64,000 nt of DNA from Sweltsa coloradensis (GCA_024449915.1 JAMZAV010000070.1:580001-644000); one strand, 5' to 3'; positions 1 through 12,934 are shown, numbered from the stretch's first letter. The notes: a model not told the origin generated them from the sequence alone. Numbers and translations: made by a program.

Positions 1-430
1 AGAGACGGCCGTGTATTCTCTCATCTTGACATGCTTAACGTTTTATCACTTTCCAAGGAGTTTCCATTCATTATTCGGATGTATTCCTACAAGGAGTGAC
101 AACTCCTCCAGGAATATGAGTTAGTAATAAGGAAACACCTTAGAAGCAAAGCAGGAAAGAGCTCTAGACGACAATACGTCTACACCTACACGTGTGCGCT
201 TTGCAGAAGGCATTGTTTACTCATCAACGACTGTCACGCCATGAGTTGATGACGTCATGACGAAGCCGTGGGCGCAACGTTGAATGTTGCATTCTATTCA
301 TGTTTTACTGCATAACAAGAATGAGCTTGGGGTGCAAGACAAAATGTAAGGGTTGGTGAGTATATGACAGGCTAAACTATGTCGCCCTACACGAGCCACT
401 TGTTATGCAAAGATACACATGGAAAGACTG
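1..430. other. No recognisable feature
   Basis: Unique-looking AT-rich sequence. I see no ORF with protein character and no repeat shared with the rest of the window. Confidence 0.5.
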
Positions 431-565
431 CGCGCGCGCACACACACCACACACTCAAACACGCAACATACACGTCTAGACACACGCACGCACACACACA
501 CATGCACGCACACACACACAGACGACACATACATACATGAATACACGCAATAACACACGTACACA
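431..565. repeat. CA/CACG-rich imperfect microsatellite
   Basis: Interrupted runs of CACACA, CGCACA and ACATAC. The Cys/Val-rich open frames read from the minus strand here are by-products of the dinucleotide repeat. Confidence 0.85.
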
Positions 566-1023
566 CAACTACACAAACAAAGTAGACACAAACAAAAGAT
601 ATACAGAAGAGGTCGAGAATGGAAGGAGTAAATTGATGCAATACTATAAGAATTTGACGTGAAAAATATTAATTTAAAGTTGTAAGTAGTTTGATTGTAA
701 AAACTTGAGATAAACCGTTGGCCACTGATATCACAGTCCTTAGGTAATAGGTCCTTTGCTTAACATCTTTTTCAACATAGAAAGACACAGAAAAACGCAT
801 ACGTATAATGTTCATGCACAGCAATGAGTATTTCAATATAAACATTCTAAAAACAATCGGTGGATTAAACAATCTATTCCCGACGTGACAGTAACCTGAT
901 TCCATACTGACCGGAGGCTATCTTATTAACTTAACTCGGAATAACAACTCTGGATTGTAGTGCACTATAACATCCGTAATGGGAATGGCAAGATAGCTCA
1001 TAGTAACCCACAAACTATTTAAA
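566..1023. other. No recognisable feature
   Basis: AT-rich sequence without a supported gene. The 78-codon minus-strand frame at 669-905 has no recognisable domain. Confidence 0.4.
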
Positions 1024-2440
1024 GATCAACGAATGGTAAATTTCTTCGACGTCTAATTTTATTTTATTTATTTAACGTCTATCCGATTCAATTATAAAAA
1101 ACTGATTTACAATTTCCCAAAATTGATAGCGGAAATAAAAACGTCTTAATTAAATGATATGGATACATGTTAACGTACTACGATGTAGCCCTTCCCTTCT
1201 TTTAAATCTCAATGCTTTCGAGTGTGTAGTGCATGGTTAGCTCTACCAGTTTCTTGTACGCGTGGGATCTTCAACATAAATAGCTCAATAAGGTCAACGA
1301 ATGAGGTAATTTCTCCGACGTCCTAATTTTATTTTATTTATTTAACGTCTATCCGATTCAATTATAAAAAACTGATTTACAATTTCCCAAAATTGATAGC
1401 GGAAATAAAAACGGACTTATCTATCAAAACAATATGGATACATGTTAACGTACTATGCATGTAAGCCTTCCCTTCTTTTAAATCTCAATGCTTTCGAGTG
1501 TGTAGTGCATGGTTAGCTCTACCAGTTTCTTGTACGCGTGGGATCTTCAACATAAATAGCTCAATAAGGTCAACGAGTGAGTAATTTCTCCGACGTCTAA
1601 TTTTATTTTATTTATTTAACTTCTATCCTATTCAGTTATAAAAAACTGATTTACAATTTCCCAAAATTGATAGCGGAAATAAAAACGGACTTATCTATCA
1701 AAACAATATGGATACATGTTAACGTACTATGCATGTAAGCCTTCCCTTCTTTTAAATCTCAATGCTTTTGTGTGTGTAGTGCTTGGTTGGCTCTACCAGT
1801 TTCTTGTACGCGTGGAATCTCCGACATAAATAGCTCAATAAGGTCAACCAGTGAGTAATTTCTCGACGTCTAATTTTATTTTATTTATTTAACTTCTATC
1901 CTATTCAGTTAAAAAAACTTATTTACATCGTCCAATCGTTGGTTGGGGAATTTAAACAAGGACTAAAGCGGCTGTCACACGATTGAGAAAATCGCGCGAG
2001 TTGGCTCGCGCGAGTTTATTACCATCCTTGTCACACGACAGTCAATGAAGGTAACAACAACGCCACCTATTGGTGTTCACTGGTCACGTGTTATGGTAGT
2101 GGGTTCTGATTGGCTCTCGCTACCTCGACTTGCTAGGAAGTTGAACAAGCTGGACATTTTTCGTAGCGAGCGCGAGCTCGCGCGAGCTGGGTCACCGTCT
2201 GACGGGGAAGGCGGTGAGTTCCATGTAAACAAGTGTAGGCCTACTCCCAGAGATGTTACTCGCGCGAGCCAACTCGCGCGATTTTCTCAATCGTCTGACA
2301 GGCGCTTTAACTGTCAAAACGATATGGATAATTGTTTACGTATTTCCTTATCAAGTCATCCTAGGCGGGATTATTTCCCATAACACAATAATCCACCTTT
2401 TTCCGTTCCCTTCTATGAATATACACTTCGCGTGTCGTGA
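1024..2440. repeat. Tandem repeat, unit ~273 bp, about 3.5 copies, interrupted by a MITE
   Basis: The marker CTAATTTTATTTTATTTATT recurs at 1053, 1323, 1597 and 1870, so the period is 270-274 bp. Units also share CTCTACCAGTTTCTTGTACG and GATATGGATACATGTTAACG type segments. The fourth unit is split by the element at 1964-2309 and resumes at 2310 with CTGTCAAAACGATATGGAT. Copies 2 and 3 are closest to each other. The part containing TTTATTTAACGTCTATCC resembles tails seen at 26130-26190 and 10835-10860, so the unit probably derives from a dispersed element. Confidence 0.9.
1964..2309. mobile_element. MITE with 49-bp terminal inverted repeats and TA target duplication
   Basis: The arms at 1966-2014 and 2259-2307 are inverted copies with two mismatches in 49 bp. 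They begin AAGCG and contain GATTGAGAAAATCGCGCGAG. Each side is flanked by TA. The interior is unusually rich in CGCG and GCGAGC compared with its AT-rich surroundings. Comparing with neighbouring tandem units shows an empty site (GGACTTATC... in intact units), which confirms insertion. No transposase is encoded, so it would need an autonomous partner. Open frames crossing it (2045-2383, 2253-2546) are not credible genes. Confidence 0.85.
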
Positions 2441-3253
2441 GATCTTATTAGGAGCAATGCTCGCTTGTCAATGTCACATCTTGTTATTCCACGAGAAGTG
2501 TTTTCAGCCGACAGTGGATCTAGACCCGAGCGTGCGCGGACTTTAAACACCGCTAATAATGAATGTCGGTGCTGGCGGACAAATTGTTTCACGCCACTAG
2601 TTAAATTGCTTAAATACCCGATGTGTATTCCCCGCTCGGCCACTCGCGAGCGCGAATTACCAACACGACGTTTAGGTTTGATGTTTTATGGATCATATTT
2701 AACACTAGCGAGGATTTACGGATTATTTTACAAATGGTGCTTTGAGCTGAATAATTGTAACGGCTGCTCGTACAATATGGTGACAATGTCAACTAGAAAA
2801 ACATAGTACGTATACATTGTCGACGATTGTTTTAACGTTTCATTACCATTGAATATCAAATGAGGTGAAACAATGGTTGACGAGAATTACCCAACGTTTT
2901 AGCCAACAAGGTATCATTAAATAGATGCAGTTCAAATTAATTACACAACGGCTTAGTTGTATAAATAATAGTAACGGTGTGATGATACAAAATATAATTA
3001 AAAAATCATTAAACTCTCATCTGCTCTGTAAGTTTCAACACATTATTCGTTTACGTTGAAGACTATGACAATGACGTGAGAAACAAGGGTGTTCAACCAG
3101 TTAGGTCATTTTGCGCTGCCTGTGATATTGTAAGTTAGTGACAAAGTTTATGGTGTGTGTGATGATTATAATTGTTTTCTAAGTTTTTCTAGGTATACAT
3201 CAGTAGGAAGTAACTAATATAAATCGAATATTAATTTTAAATGTTAGATATAA
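2441..3253. other. No supported gene
   Basis: Overlapping open frames of 76 and 113 codons on opposite strands (2413-2806) show no recognisable domain. The sequence from 2810 on is AT-rich and featureless to me. Confidence 0.4.
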
Positions 3254-3862
3254 CTAGGAAAACGCTTAAGTCCCGCCGCGTTGTTGGATGAGCGTAATTG
3301 GTGAATTGAGCTGCCATGTGTTTTGCGGATTTTCTGTTGTTCTGTGAAAAAATCAGAACTTTGTTGAATTTTTTTTTAAATTAAATCAAATTAAATAAAA
3401 AATTAACTTTTTTTTTAAAAATTAATCGTAATTTAAAAAAGGAAAAAATCGTAATATTGAAATTTTCATAAGAAATAATTATTCGATTACGCACAAATTT
3501 TACACGAATATATTAATTCTTAAAATTAAGTTCTGTGAAAAAATCATTATAATCGGATAAAGCATGTAGGTGTTATAAGTCGAAGAAATTTTTTAAAAAT
3601 CGAAAAAAATCGTAAAATTGCGATTTTCATGAGAAATAATTTTTCGATTGCGCTCAAAAACGTGGCAGTTCTTAGTTCAGAGATTTCGAAGGCCTCCATA
3701 AAATTTCATCGCAATCGGAGTATCGGTTTAGCCGGAATCGTGTTAACAGACAGACAAAAATACAGAAAGAAAGAAAAAAAAAAAAACATTCCGGATTTTT
3801 TTCTCCAGTGTAGTGAAATGGAATCTTCGCTTCGCTCGCTACGCTCGCTACGCTCATCCAAC
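3254..3862 (+). mobile_element. Pearl/Helentron-like non-autonomous element, family A, copy 1
   Basis: Starts CTAGGAAAACGCTTAAGTCC and ends GCTACGCTCATCCAACA. TTGGATGAGCG near the start is the inverse of CGCTCATCCAA at the end, giving subterminal inverted repeats. Inside are one core unit around 3490-3655 (with GGATAAAGCATGTAGGTG), a conserved block TTTCATCGCAATCGGAGTAT, a CAGACAGACA/A-rich microsatellite and the tail with TTCGCTTCGCTCGCTACGC. Read on the reverse strand it ends CTAG followed by T, as Helitron-type 3' ends do. The 99-codon open frame at 3629-3928 is element sequence. Confidence 0.8.
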
Positions 3863-4795
3863 AAATTTAAACAATCATATTATGCGATAGGAAAACTGAG
3901 CAACTTCGAGAGTTTTAATTGTAACTGAAGATACAGGAATGTATCATGCAAAATTGCGTTAATAGGTATAAGGAGTGGTGTAGCTAATGTAAAATGAGAA
4001 TAATATTTGTTTTTGATTGTGATTAATGATGATAATTCACATTTAGGTTATTTGCTGTTTAACTACGCATCGACCTTTAAGATATCTCAAATGAACGACA
4101 GACAGACCGGGGCCCATGCAAACGGGCTATAAAGCTCTAACGTATCTCTTACATCTGATCAAACCGCGAGATGCTGGTCGCTACATCGTTGTCTCAACTC
4201 TTCACTAGTGTAATGTGGGACTCAATGTTTTGCGTGGGTTTGCCTAATGACTGAAACATTAAACCTCACTTCCCGGCTATTCTAGATCTGCACACTAAAA
4301 GAATTATCGCAATGAATCTAAAGAATGTTTCACGACCCTACGTTTATTAAAACACTTCTCTGTCGGTAATAAAGTATAACGATGTTAGGTTTTATGGGCC
4401 CAGTTGGCTCATCAAAGATACGACGAAACAAAAATATGCAGAAACACACTAAACGTTTGAAATGATGGTCATTGTTAGCAGTAAGACTTACTTTATGTAT
4501 TTATTTAGGATTTCTTGCAAGCATATCACAACATGAATTTGGTTAAATTGCATCAGAGCTTACTGATTTATTAAGATTGTCAATTTGTTTAAACAAAACA
4601 CTTTAGAATAGTAGTGCAGCATTGTATGTTCTGGATGACAATCCACAAATAAATCAAAATGTAGTACATTTGTATAAAAATCAAAGATAAAACAAAATGC
4701 TTGTTAACCTTAATAAATCATACACTTAAGTTATTATTTTCTGCAGTGGCAATCCGCAACATAAATCAAGCTCCCATAAGCATCACTCATTAGCT
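3863..4795. other. No recognisable feature
   Basis: AT-rich sequence, no supported gene or repeat. Confidence 0.4.
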
Positions 4796-5325
4796 TTTTT
4801 TCTCACGATAAGTACCGAACAAGAAGTCCGATTGACATGCAGTTTTTCCCATTCTTACAAAATATTTTTAGTGACCCTAGAGCTCTACCATTTCCAATGA
4901 GAGAACAAGAGACGAACCCCTTTAAGAGAGTATAGGACATGCGTTTTAGCAAATTGCTGTTCGCTCGGCCGACTGACACCACAGGTGTTTGAAATTTTGT
5001 ACATATGTCACGAATGTGGAAATATGGGGCTCTGCAATAACACATTTCAAAATTTTATTTTAAAATAATTTTTTTTTTAAATCACGAATTTTGATTTTGT
5101 TAAAAACTCCAAAACTGACTATATTCGTGATTTTTTTCTGGCTGATTAAGACAAATATTTGAAACTCTATAACCACAGGGCTGTCCATGTATGCTTTATT
5201 GACAACTTTGCAAAGTTTCATATACGTCGGATGCATCTTGGCCGAGCGAATAGCTATTTGCTAACTGACAAATGTGTCCTATTCCCTCTCAAGTGGTAAT
5301 CTTACCCGGCACCTCCACCAAAAAC
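4796..5325 (+). repeat. Family E dispersed repeat, two partial copies ending in the CGGCACCTCCACCAAAA motif
   Basis: The segment TCACGATAAG..CCGATTGACATGC followed by TTTTTAGTGACCCT (4802-4880) matches parts of the copies at 6013-6180 and 42290-42405. A second stretch ends at 5305-5323 with CCCGGCACCTCCACCAAAA. A related middle section, with GCTCGGCCGA and its inverse TCGGCCGAGCG-like text at 4964 and 5234, suggests an inverted internal structure. Confidence 0.6.
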
Positions 5326-5980
5326 GTCAACAATTAATTTTTGTCTTTATTTTCGACGATCTGTTGATTAAGTTGCTTCTCTCCCTGTTTAGGATTCTCA
5401 CGTACCCGTGCTTGTTATTAAATACGTATGTCCTAATTTTTTAGTTTGAAATCCTGCAGGCTACACAATCGATGTTTCTTACATACACTAAATATTTTAT
5501 GTATCGCGGTATATTGTGTAAAAAATCTTTACCAACATGTTGAATTTAGATTTACAATTAAGCATTTTAAATTTATATCTTGCGAATGTCCAGTGATATA
5601 TCACCTATCCTGACTCTAGGCCAGAAATAATTCAGTGCTCCGCTCTCTCGTGTATTCTATCTTCTAATAGGCTATAACTCTGCAATACGACCCCTATAAA
5701 GTGAACAGACGCCATCTTAAATTCTTAATGCGTGAACGCAATCCTCCCCAGCACGCAATTAATCTGGTCCGTGTAGACAGCTGGCAATAACGTGTCCCAT
5801 ACGTCGAGGCCTGTCACGTGATTATTGGTAGTTATTTCACAGCTACCCGCACTTACCGTGTACTGTCACGAATCTGTTGAACAGATCATTCACTGATTAA
5901 TGAATAATAGAGAGATGAACTGACCGGTTATAAAAAGTACAAGAACGGAAAGATTTTTCACATTTAGGAAGCAAAGCATC
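5326..5980. other. No recognisable feature
   Basis: AT-rich sequence without supported gene. Confidence 0.4.
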
Positions 5981-6203
5981 AGTTTTCTGTCCGTCCGTCC
6001 GTCTGTGTGTGTGTCACGTCTTACGATAAAAAACGAAAATCCGATTGACATGCGTATTTAATGTTGGCATTGCCCTTCAACAAGGATGATACAGTATTTT
6101 TTGGTGACCTTGGGAGTCAAGGGGGCGGGGAATCCCTCGTTTAAACTTGACATTCATAATACTCGGCACCTCCACCAATAACTAGATCCCCCCCCCCCCG
6201 GCG
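5981..6203 (+). repeat. Family E repeat with GTCC/GT microsatellite and terminal motif
   Basis: GTCCGTCCGTCCGTCTGTGT leads into CGTCTTACGATAAAAAACG, CCGATTGACATGC, TTTTTTGGTGACCTTGG and finally CTCGGCACCTCCACCAA at 6162-6178. The order is the same as at 4802 and 42290. It is followed by a C10/G-rich tract at 6187-6207. Confidence 0.65.
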
Positions 6204-7215
6204 GGGCGGTTATCGTACAACCCAAACTTTATGTCAGTCACTTTTTCATAGCAAATTCTTTGCCTTAAGACGAATGCCCGATAAAGAAAAAAACACCGTA
6301 GAAAGCCGCACAACCGCGTGAAGTACATATCCAACCTACAAGTTTCACATAGCTACGCATCCGTAGACCACATCACAGATGGAAGAACAGAATTGAGCTC
6401 AATGGTGCGCGAGTTCTCACAGATAGCTCGCCTGGCAAGATTGCCACTACTCGCATTCTTCCAACCAACTAGCAGAGAACTAGTCTAGTGAGCCACTCGC
6501 ATCATGCTAGGACTAACATCAGATGCAACACTTGGGCTGAAAACATTGCTACTAAAGTATTTGAACGTACATATTTGGAGGTAGTTGCCACGGCTATGAT
6601 GCAAGCTCCGGAAAGTGAGAAGTCTGAAGCCGTTGTTGAACTATTTCAACAATGATCAACAATGGAAGTGAACTTTTAACTAAATAGGATAGACGTTAAA
6701 AAATAAAAAAAATAAAAAATAAATAAATAGAGGTCACAATCAGGCGACAGTGGAACTGCGAGTGTTCAGACTGCATAACCGGCGTTGGAATAGGGCCTTT
6801 TTTAAACTTTATTGAACATATTGGTTTAATATTGGTACAAAAAGCAAAATAAATAGATATAGAAATCACTGAGTAATTCAATGAGATACTCTAACTTACA
6901 AATAGTACAGTAAAGAAATAAATCGTGTTGGTTGAGTAGGGAAGTGTGGTACATTGAGGGGGGGGGGGGAATGCCCTTAGTGTTAGCCTAGTGTGCTATA
7001 ACGAGGAACCACCAACACTGTCAGTGCCAGCTACGGCTGACCACAGGCAAGAGCTGCTGTCTACTGGAACATCAACTGTTTCACCACTGACCAAACAGCT
7101 CGAACGATGGTTCTCTGAACAAACGATGAAAACATATTTTACAAGGAATTAGTACACACAATGAGACCCTCTTCAGATGACCGTGTAGATTAGGGTCCTA
7201 TGGTAGTTGTCATGG
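6204..7215. other. No gene; short homopolymers and an A-rich tail
   Basis: AGGATAGACGTTAAAAAATA followed by AAATA repeats at 6685-6730 looks like the reverse of the TTTATTTAACGTCTATCC tail seen elsewhere. A G-run lies at 6957-6970. Nothing else is recognised. Confidence 0.45.
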
Positions 7216-7320
7216 GAATGCTCAGGGGCTGTTTGAGAGGACTCAATCGTTATAATTCGCATGAACTTGAAAAAAACTTTCAGTAAGGATTGCCAGCTAG
7301 GGGTACCACAGACTGCAAAA
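7216..7320 (-). mobile_element. SINE family 2 fragment
   Basis: GGGGCTGTTTGAGAGGACTC, ATTCGCATGAACTTG and CAGTAAGGATTGCC align in the same order with the fuller minus-strand copy at 20915-21155. The tRNA-like head is missing. Confidence 0.6.
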
Positions 7321-8094
7321 CTACTGAACTCACTCTCAATCACAGTCCAAAGCGAAGCGCATGAGGTTACCTGAGGTAACGATAAGCACGCAGATTTTAA
7401 AAATTGTACTCCAGAGATAACATAGCAAACCTCAGGTCAGAACATTCGACAACAACGGATTTGTAGTTGTGGGAAAGGCGTTCCTTTTCAGGAACTTTTG
7501 TGGGAAGCGTTCTATTCTTAGACATGGAAACTTGAAACTGTCAAGTACTAGGATATGGGAAGGTTAACCAAAACTCGAATAGAGATCAACGACAAAAGTT
7601 AACCTAGGTCACTACTAAATAATGGTATTTCAGATAACATATGCCAACTCTTACTCAAAGCAAGGCAAAACGATTCGTATGCGACCTTCTCTTTCAGGAT
7701 TTTTGTAAGGACCGTTGCTTATTGTATTAAGTTGTGTTCGTATTCTATGTCGAAAGTAACTTGTACGTTGAAACTTGGAGATTTAAACTTCTTTTCTTTA
7801 TTTATTTTTTTTTTTTCTTCTCTTTTCTTTCGCTGTCTAATCGTCGATTCAGTACCGATATCGTAACTGCAGTAGAAAAATCATGGACATCTTGTGTTTT
7901 CGAAAATGGCGCCACCCTCGTCAGATGGCCTGGGACTCACTTAAAGTAATGATAAACTAACGTATTCCACATTTATTATTGATTTTAATCAGTGATGGTA
8001 TAAGGAACGTGAAAGGAACTAAGTTCGTTTTGATGAACGAGAAACGTCCCAGTTCCTTTTTAGGCAGAAGTAACTTAACTTTTCAAAGTTCCTT
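7321..8094. other. No recognisable feature
   Basis: Nothing beyond a T-rich tract near 7798-7830. Confidence 0.4.
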
Positions 8095-8285
8095 TTTTTG
8101 GGGAACGTGCCCAAGACTGGATTGTAGCGCAGGTCCGAAGCGTATGAAACCAAGGAACTAGGGGTTCAATCCCGCATAGGGCATGGGTATTTGTAATTGT
8201 ACTTCACCCTCATTACTCATCGTCTCGAATAGAAATAAAGCAATAATAGCGACGATAATCAACAACAATCAATCAATCAACAAGG
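8095..8285 (+). mobile_element. Candidate tRNA-derived SINE
   Basis: TTGTAGCGCAGGTCCGAAGCG resembles a box A region and GGGGTTCAATCCCGC (8161-8175) a box B and T-arm. The downstream part ends in simple AATC repeats (8257-8280), a usual SINE tail. Acceptor-stem pairing is poor, so it is not a functional tRNA gene. Confidence 0.45.
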
Positions 8286-9870
8286 GTTTGGTCAATGGTC
8301 TCATACATCACGTGAAATATACGAAAAACTGTATGACAGTGAAGCTAGTACAAGTGAGCTGGATGGGAGAAGCAAGTGGCTCTTCTGATTTTCGTTAGCT
8401 TCCTGATACAGCATCAATATCAATGATTTTGTGCATCAAGACACTTTCACTAGGCTATTTTCTAATGCGCTCTCTCTCTAGTTCAGCTAATTGGAAGTCA
8501 ATTACTTGCACAGTAATGAGCTTAACTTCCATTCAGCCTACTCCTGTTTTAGAGACATAATATTATGTTATACAAATTTAATGTTTTCCATTTTGGCAAA
8601 AACGAGAATAGATGACTATTTTATTTAAGTCAACTATACCGATTTGAAACTTGTTTGGGAACTATTCCTGCTTCCAGTTGTCATCCGATCGATATGCAAT
8701 TTTGCATAATTGTCAATAAAGGATATGGCCACTTTTCTATTGTAAAAGATTACTAAACATTGTTAAGCATTACGCACAAATAAATTCCGAAATTTATTAA
8801 TTTTGATGATTTTACAAAAATCCCAAAATCCTAAAAATACATTTCATTTATTTAGTTTTTTGTGATTGTTTAAAAAAACTGTGCCACTATAGAAGACTGT
8901 ATATACATGACCATAAGCCATGTGCAAAGTCTAATAACAATCGGATAAAAACTGGCTTCAGGAAGAGTTCCAGAAAAAAATCACGACTATTGCAGACTCT
9001 TAAATAGGTTTATATTTTAGTGACCAAACATAATTAATTGAAGAAAACATTTACTCGTAGAGCGCCCACAATATAATGTGTTTGCAAGTTGTGTTAAATT
9101 TTCTTGCCGCAACCTAGCTCTAGAACCTTGCCTTATACTTGTCTGCGAAAATCGTTTTCAAAAGGCTTATTGTTAGTCGGAAAATTCCAATGAAATGTTA
9201 GTTTTAAAGGCAACATATATTCTTTGTATGGATTTACTTCAAACATTCTTTACAAATTCATTGTTCGCGTGTTTTGTGTTTTTCATTATAGAAAAGTTTT
9301 GATTAATTATTTCGCTTTTAAATTAAACACGGTACTAATATAAGTATATAAGCTATTTTTATAGTAACAAGCTAGAATGCCACCGCAATAACTTGAAGAT
9401 ATAAAAAATACAAAGAAGACTGTTCAAATAGGTGACCCTACTAAGTCGTCACAAGTCACCAAGCAAAGCTGTTCAGCATAAGCGAAAACAACTACTTATC
9501 TTCATCAGAAATCAACCTTCTCCAACACCATCCTTTTACTGGTTAGTAGAGTTCATCTTTCTTTTGACGGAGAGTGAAAGTGAAGAGAGAGAGCAGACTT
9601 TAGTAAAGAGCGTAAAATGATTTCATTAGATACATCTTTGAATGTGCCCCTGATTTATTTTGCAGTTGAGAACTGTGAATGCTAGACTAATTGGAAGTCT
9701 TAAAGAGGTCGTTTTTATTCCAAATCACGCTCCAACAATAATGTATTAAGCTACAAATTCTGAATGGTTTGTTTGGAACATTTAATGTTACGATAGAAAA
9801 GGAAGAATTAACGTTTAAATTTAAGCGTAAAAGTTTACAGTAATGTAAAATTTAAATTATAATTTCATAT
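8286..9870. other. No recognisable feature
   Basis: AT-rich sequence; the short frame at 9432-9620 has no recognisable domain. Confidence 0.4.
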
Positions 9871-10130
9871 TTGAATCTGCCCACTCAATCACAGAACTGA
9901 TTGTCATTGGGGGACTTTTAAATCGAGTTATTCAATCCTTTTGGCACTGATACTATCGACGAGCGATTAATGGCCAACCACGATTCGGTATCAGAAAGGG
10001 AAATAGCGACCAAACTGGTTGGGCTCAATTAAACTAAACAAGGCTAATTCGGAACAACTTTATACGATTTAGTATTGCTTCGTTGCTAGTACTACTCCAA
10101 AGTCACCGTTTACAAAATCCAAGTAAGTAT
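9871..10130 (-). mobile_element. SINE family 1, 3' two-thirds
   Basis: On the minus strand the element ends in the family 1 tail. On the plus strand that is GAATCTGCCCACTCAATCAC with AACTGATT, followed by GACGAGCGATTAATGGCCAA and CTCCAAAGTCACCGTTTAC. The same order occurs at 18991-19378. The tRNA-like head is missing. Confidence 0.7.
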
Positions 10131-10711
10131 TGATTAAGTCCATATTATAAGATAGTAAACTCCTATCTGAAGTGCAATGTGTTTACTAAGAAAAGAGTTT
10201 GTATACGTAGTCGACTCTTATTTTATTATTCATGTTAACAGGATTATTTAGAGGAAAAAACAGAGTCTTAGTGACAAAAAGTTAAATTTTGGGGATAAAT
10301 GACTGGAGGTTTAACCATTTCCCTTGGTAGTATTCAAATATAAACCAGAGTTGTTGAACTAGTGAATGCCAGGAGTATTTGCTCCGTGTTGTGCTGTAAA
10401 CTCAGTATGTGCTAAAAGAAATATCACAGCGATGATGAAAAAGGGGAAATTGTTATTTTCCACAAGCGGCTTTGTTAAACCAAATCTTGTTTTTATAAGG
10501 TGTCGTTATACTGTAATGTCTCTAAACCTCGAACTAACACCCTTAAAGGTAGCTTCTAAATAAACATCTAGTGCGCTATTATTGCACACTTTGTTGCTCG
10601 CGTATATGCTTGAGCGTAATGTTACGCATGTACATGTTTATTATGTGAGGGGTTATATGGTGAAGTTGAATCTTGCCGGAGGATGACAAGCAAGAGAATT
10701 TATGTTTCTTG
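10131..10711. other. No recognisable feature
   Basis: The 65-codon frame at 10366-10563 is unrecognised and unsupported. Confidence 0.35.
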
Positions 10712-10782
10712 CTATTTGCCCTGGAGGTTTTATCCCTGCTTCCAAAGCAGAAGGGATCGGGCTCGATTCCCGGATCTAGAAG
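10712..10782 (+). mobile_element. tRNA-like sequence, probable SINE head
   Basis: CTGCTTCCAAAGCAGAAGGG forms an anticodon-arm-like hairpin (CTGCTT/AAGCAG) and is followed by GGGCTCGATTCCCGG, a box B with a T-stem that pairs (CGGG/CCCG). The 5' half lacks a clear D-arm. Confidence 0.5.
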
Positions 10783-12934
10783 AAGTTTTTGCCTTCAATG
10801 AAGTAATCGGGATATAGAATATTGTGTAAACAGTGAATTTTTTATCCTATTCAGTTAATAACAGCAAACGTCCTCGCAACAAAAACATGTTTATTTAATA
10901 ATATTATAAACTAAATTATTAAGTTGTTTCGAGCGTCATCCGAGGGTGAGTCGTGTCCAACCAGCAGTCATATTTCTTATATCGATCTATGTTATGCCAC
11001 TATTCGATGGCGTCAGAATCGACATGATTAGTTTGGAATTATTAAGTCCCTCAAGAAAAGTCAGCTCTGTAACTGCGTGAGAAGATAAAAATAAAAATAA
11101 TGAACATGTGAAACACAGAGATAAAGAATAAACACGTTGTTAATTAATAGTAAATAATAGTGTTATTTCTTTATTTTAATTTTAACCAAATGGTTTTGTA
11201 AACGTCTTCACAAAGATGCTTAAATCTAATAATATCCTTGAAAAGTTTTCAACTGTGAGGCTAGTATAAGGAATTATGAGAACACAATTGGTTCAACTGA
11301 AAAGTGTATTCTTGATTCTTAATCGAGGTAACTATCTACTTAGTTTGATGATTTTCACCGTGCTAAACATTCGATGATATTATAACCTATTAACCATTTA
11401 AACATATGGTAGAAATAGACGATTCTTGCAAGCTGACATTTTAATATTAACAATCTGTTTGTGAAGTATTTTTATAGAAAATTGAAAAAAACATTTTGTT
11501 GGTGTGTTCGAACATGAAAAATCTCTTTTTAAATTTAGATGACATTGATGTATGACTTTCTAATACCATTATAAATAAATTTGAAATCCAAGTTAACTCG
11601 GCTATATTATCGCAATATTGTGTGCAAGCTCAAGATATTGGATGAAGGGTGGTTTTGGGCGTCGATACCAAAGAGTGAGGCTTGTTGAATGATGAGACTG
11701 ATGGGTTTTCCTATCGTTTTTCTCAGTCAAAAGTCGAATGATCCTCCCTTGGACAATTCCCCCTCATTATCTCCATACGATTATCATTCACCATTGTTTT
11801 ACTACCTCTTTTACCAGTTTCTAAGAACAAATTAAAATACTGATATTCAAAACCACACTTTTACTTCCAAACTATTTTAAGAGTTCATTACCTATAACAC
11901 GACATATCAAATTAATCTTCTATACAAATAACCACTTTAAGTGGGTTTAAGCGTATCTCTATACAACGTCGCATCATAAAAGTCTTTATGTCAACAGCCA
12001 ATAGGAAGCAGTCAGGCGTGTTCTCTACCAGAGGGAAATATAAACCCCTCCTAGATAACGGCACTCATGTCCGACCTACTTTATATAGGCTCCCAGACAG
12101 GGAATATTCGTAACTCGATTTGTGTAGAACCCCAACTTCCGATATAAACTAAATCGAAAACAGATTGACACCGAATTCATTGATTCGTGATACATCATGT
12201 GGTGTCATCACGATGAGGTTGTGGCTTTAATTCCGTGGGACGGCTCAACGCTACAACACCGTACTTTACACTTCTAGGGTGCGTGTGCATTTAAAAAAAT
12301 TGTTCATATATAACATTTTAACCTGCTATTTTAAATGTGTATATGCCAATGTAAAAGTGATATAAAGAGAATAATCCCAACAGTACTGATGTACCTGTTA
12401 TATTCTCATTGTGCCATGAAAGGGTACATTTTTAAAACATTTTTAATTTTTTTACAGGTACATTTTTATAATTTAAATTTTAAAATAATCAAATATAATG
12501 TATTGGTTGGAATACCTAAACCAAATCTACGCTATATAAGCCTAAATACTTATTACAATCTTCGATTGTGCTACTGATTCGATTTTCATGCAAGCAATCT
12601 GCAGTTTTCTTCGCAGATTTCATTTTGTGACATGGAGAGTAGTGGGAGGGACGTAGCACTTCAACACACGAGATACTTCAAGAAAAGTTAGATCTTTAAT
12701 TAGTCTCATTAATAGAGCGCTGTCGTGTAATCGAAGGAGCGCTACATAAAAGCACCTTGACTCTGTTCAGGCGAGAAATCGGTAAGAGGGTGTCGGAAAG
12801 TTGTGAGGGAAGATCTAAGAGCCTTCGAGGGAGGAAACCTGCAGACGGAGTTGACGGTGGCTAGCATCAAACCAGAGACCTCCCTGGTTATACTCTCGTG
12901 GTGTTACGCTGGGGCTTATGTAAATAAATAAAAC
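10783..12934. other. No recognisable gene
   Basis: AT-rich. ATCCTATTCAGTTAATAAC at 10846 resembles the tail of the 273-bp repeat. The 80-codon frame at 12335-12577 has no recognisable domain. Confidence 0.4.

Noticed and set aside
387..641. Cys/Val-rich ORFs that might look like small secreted peptides
   Set aside because: Translation of a CA/CACG microsatellite.
2045..2383. 112-codon ORF
   Set aside because: Lies across a MITE and its insertion border; no coding character.
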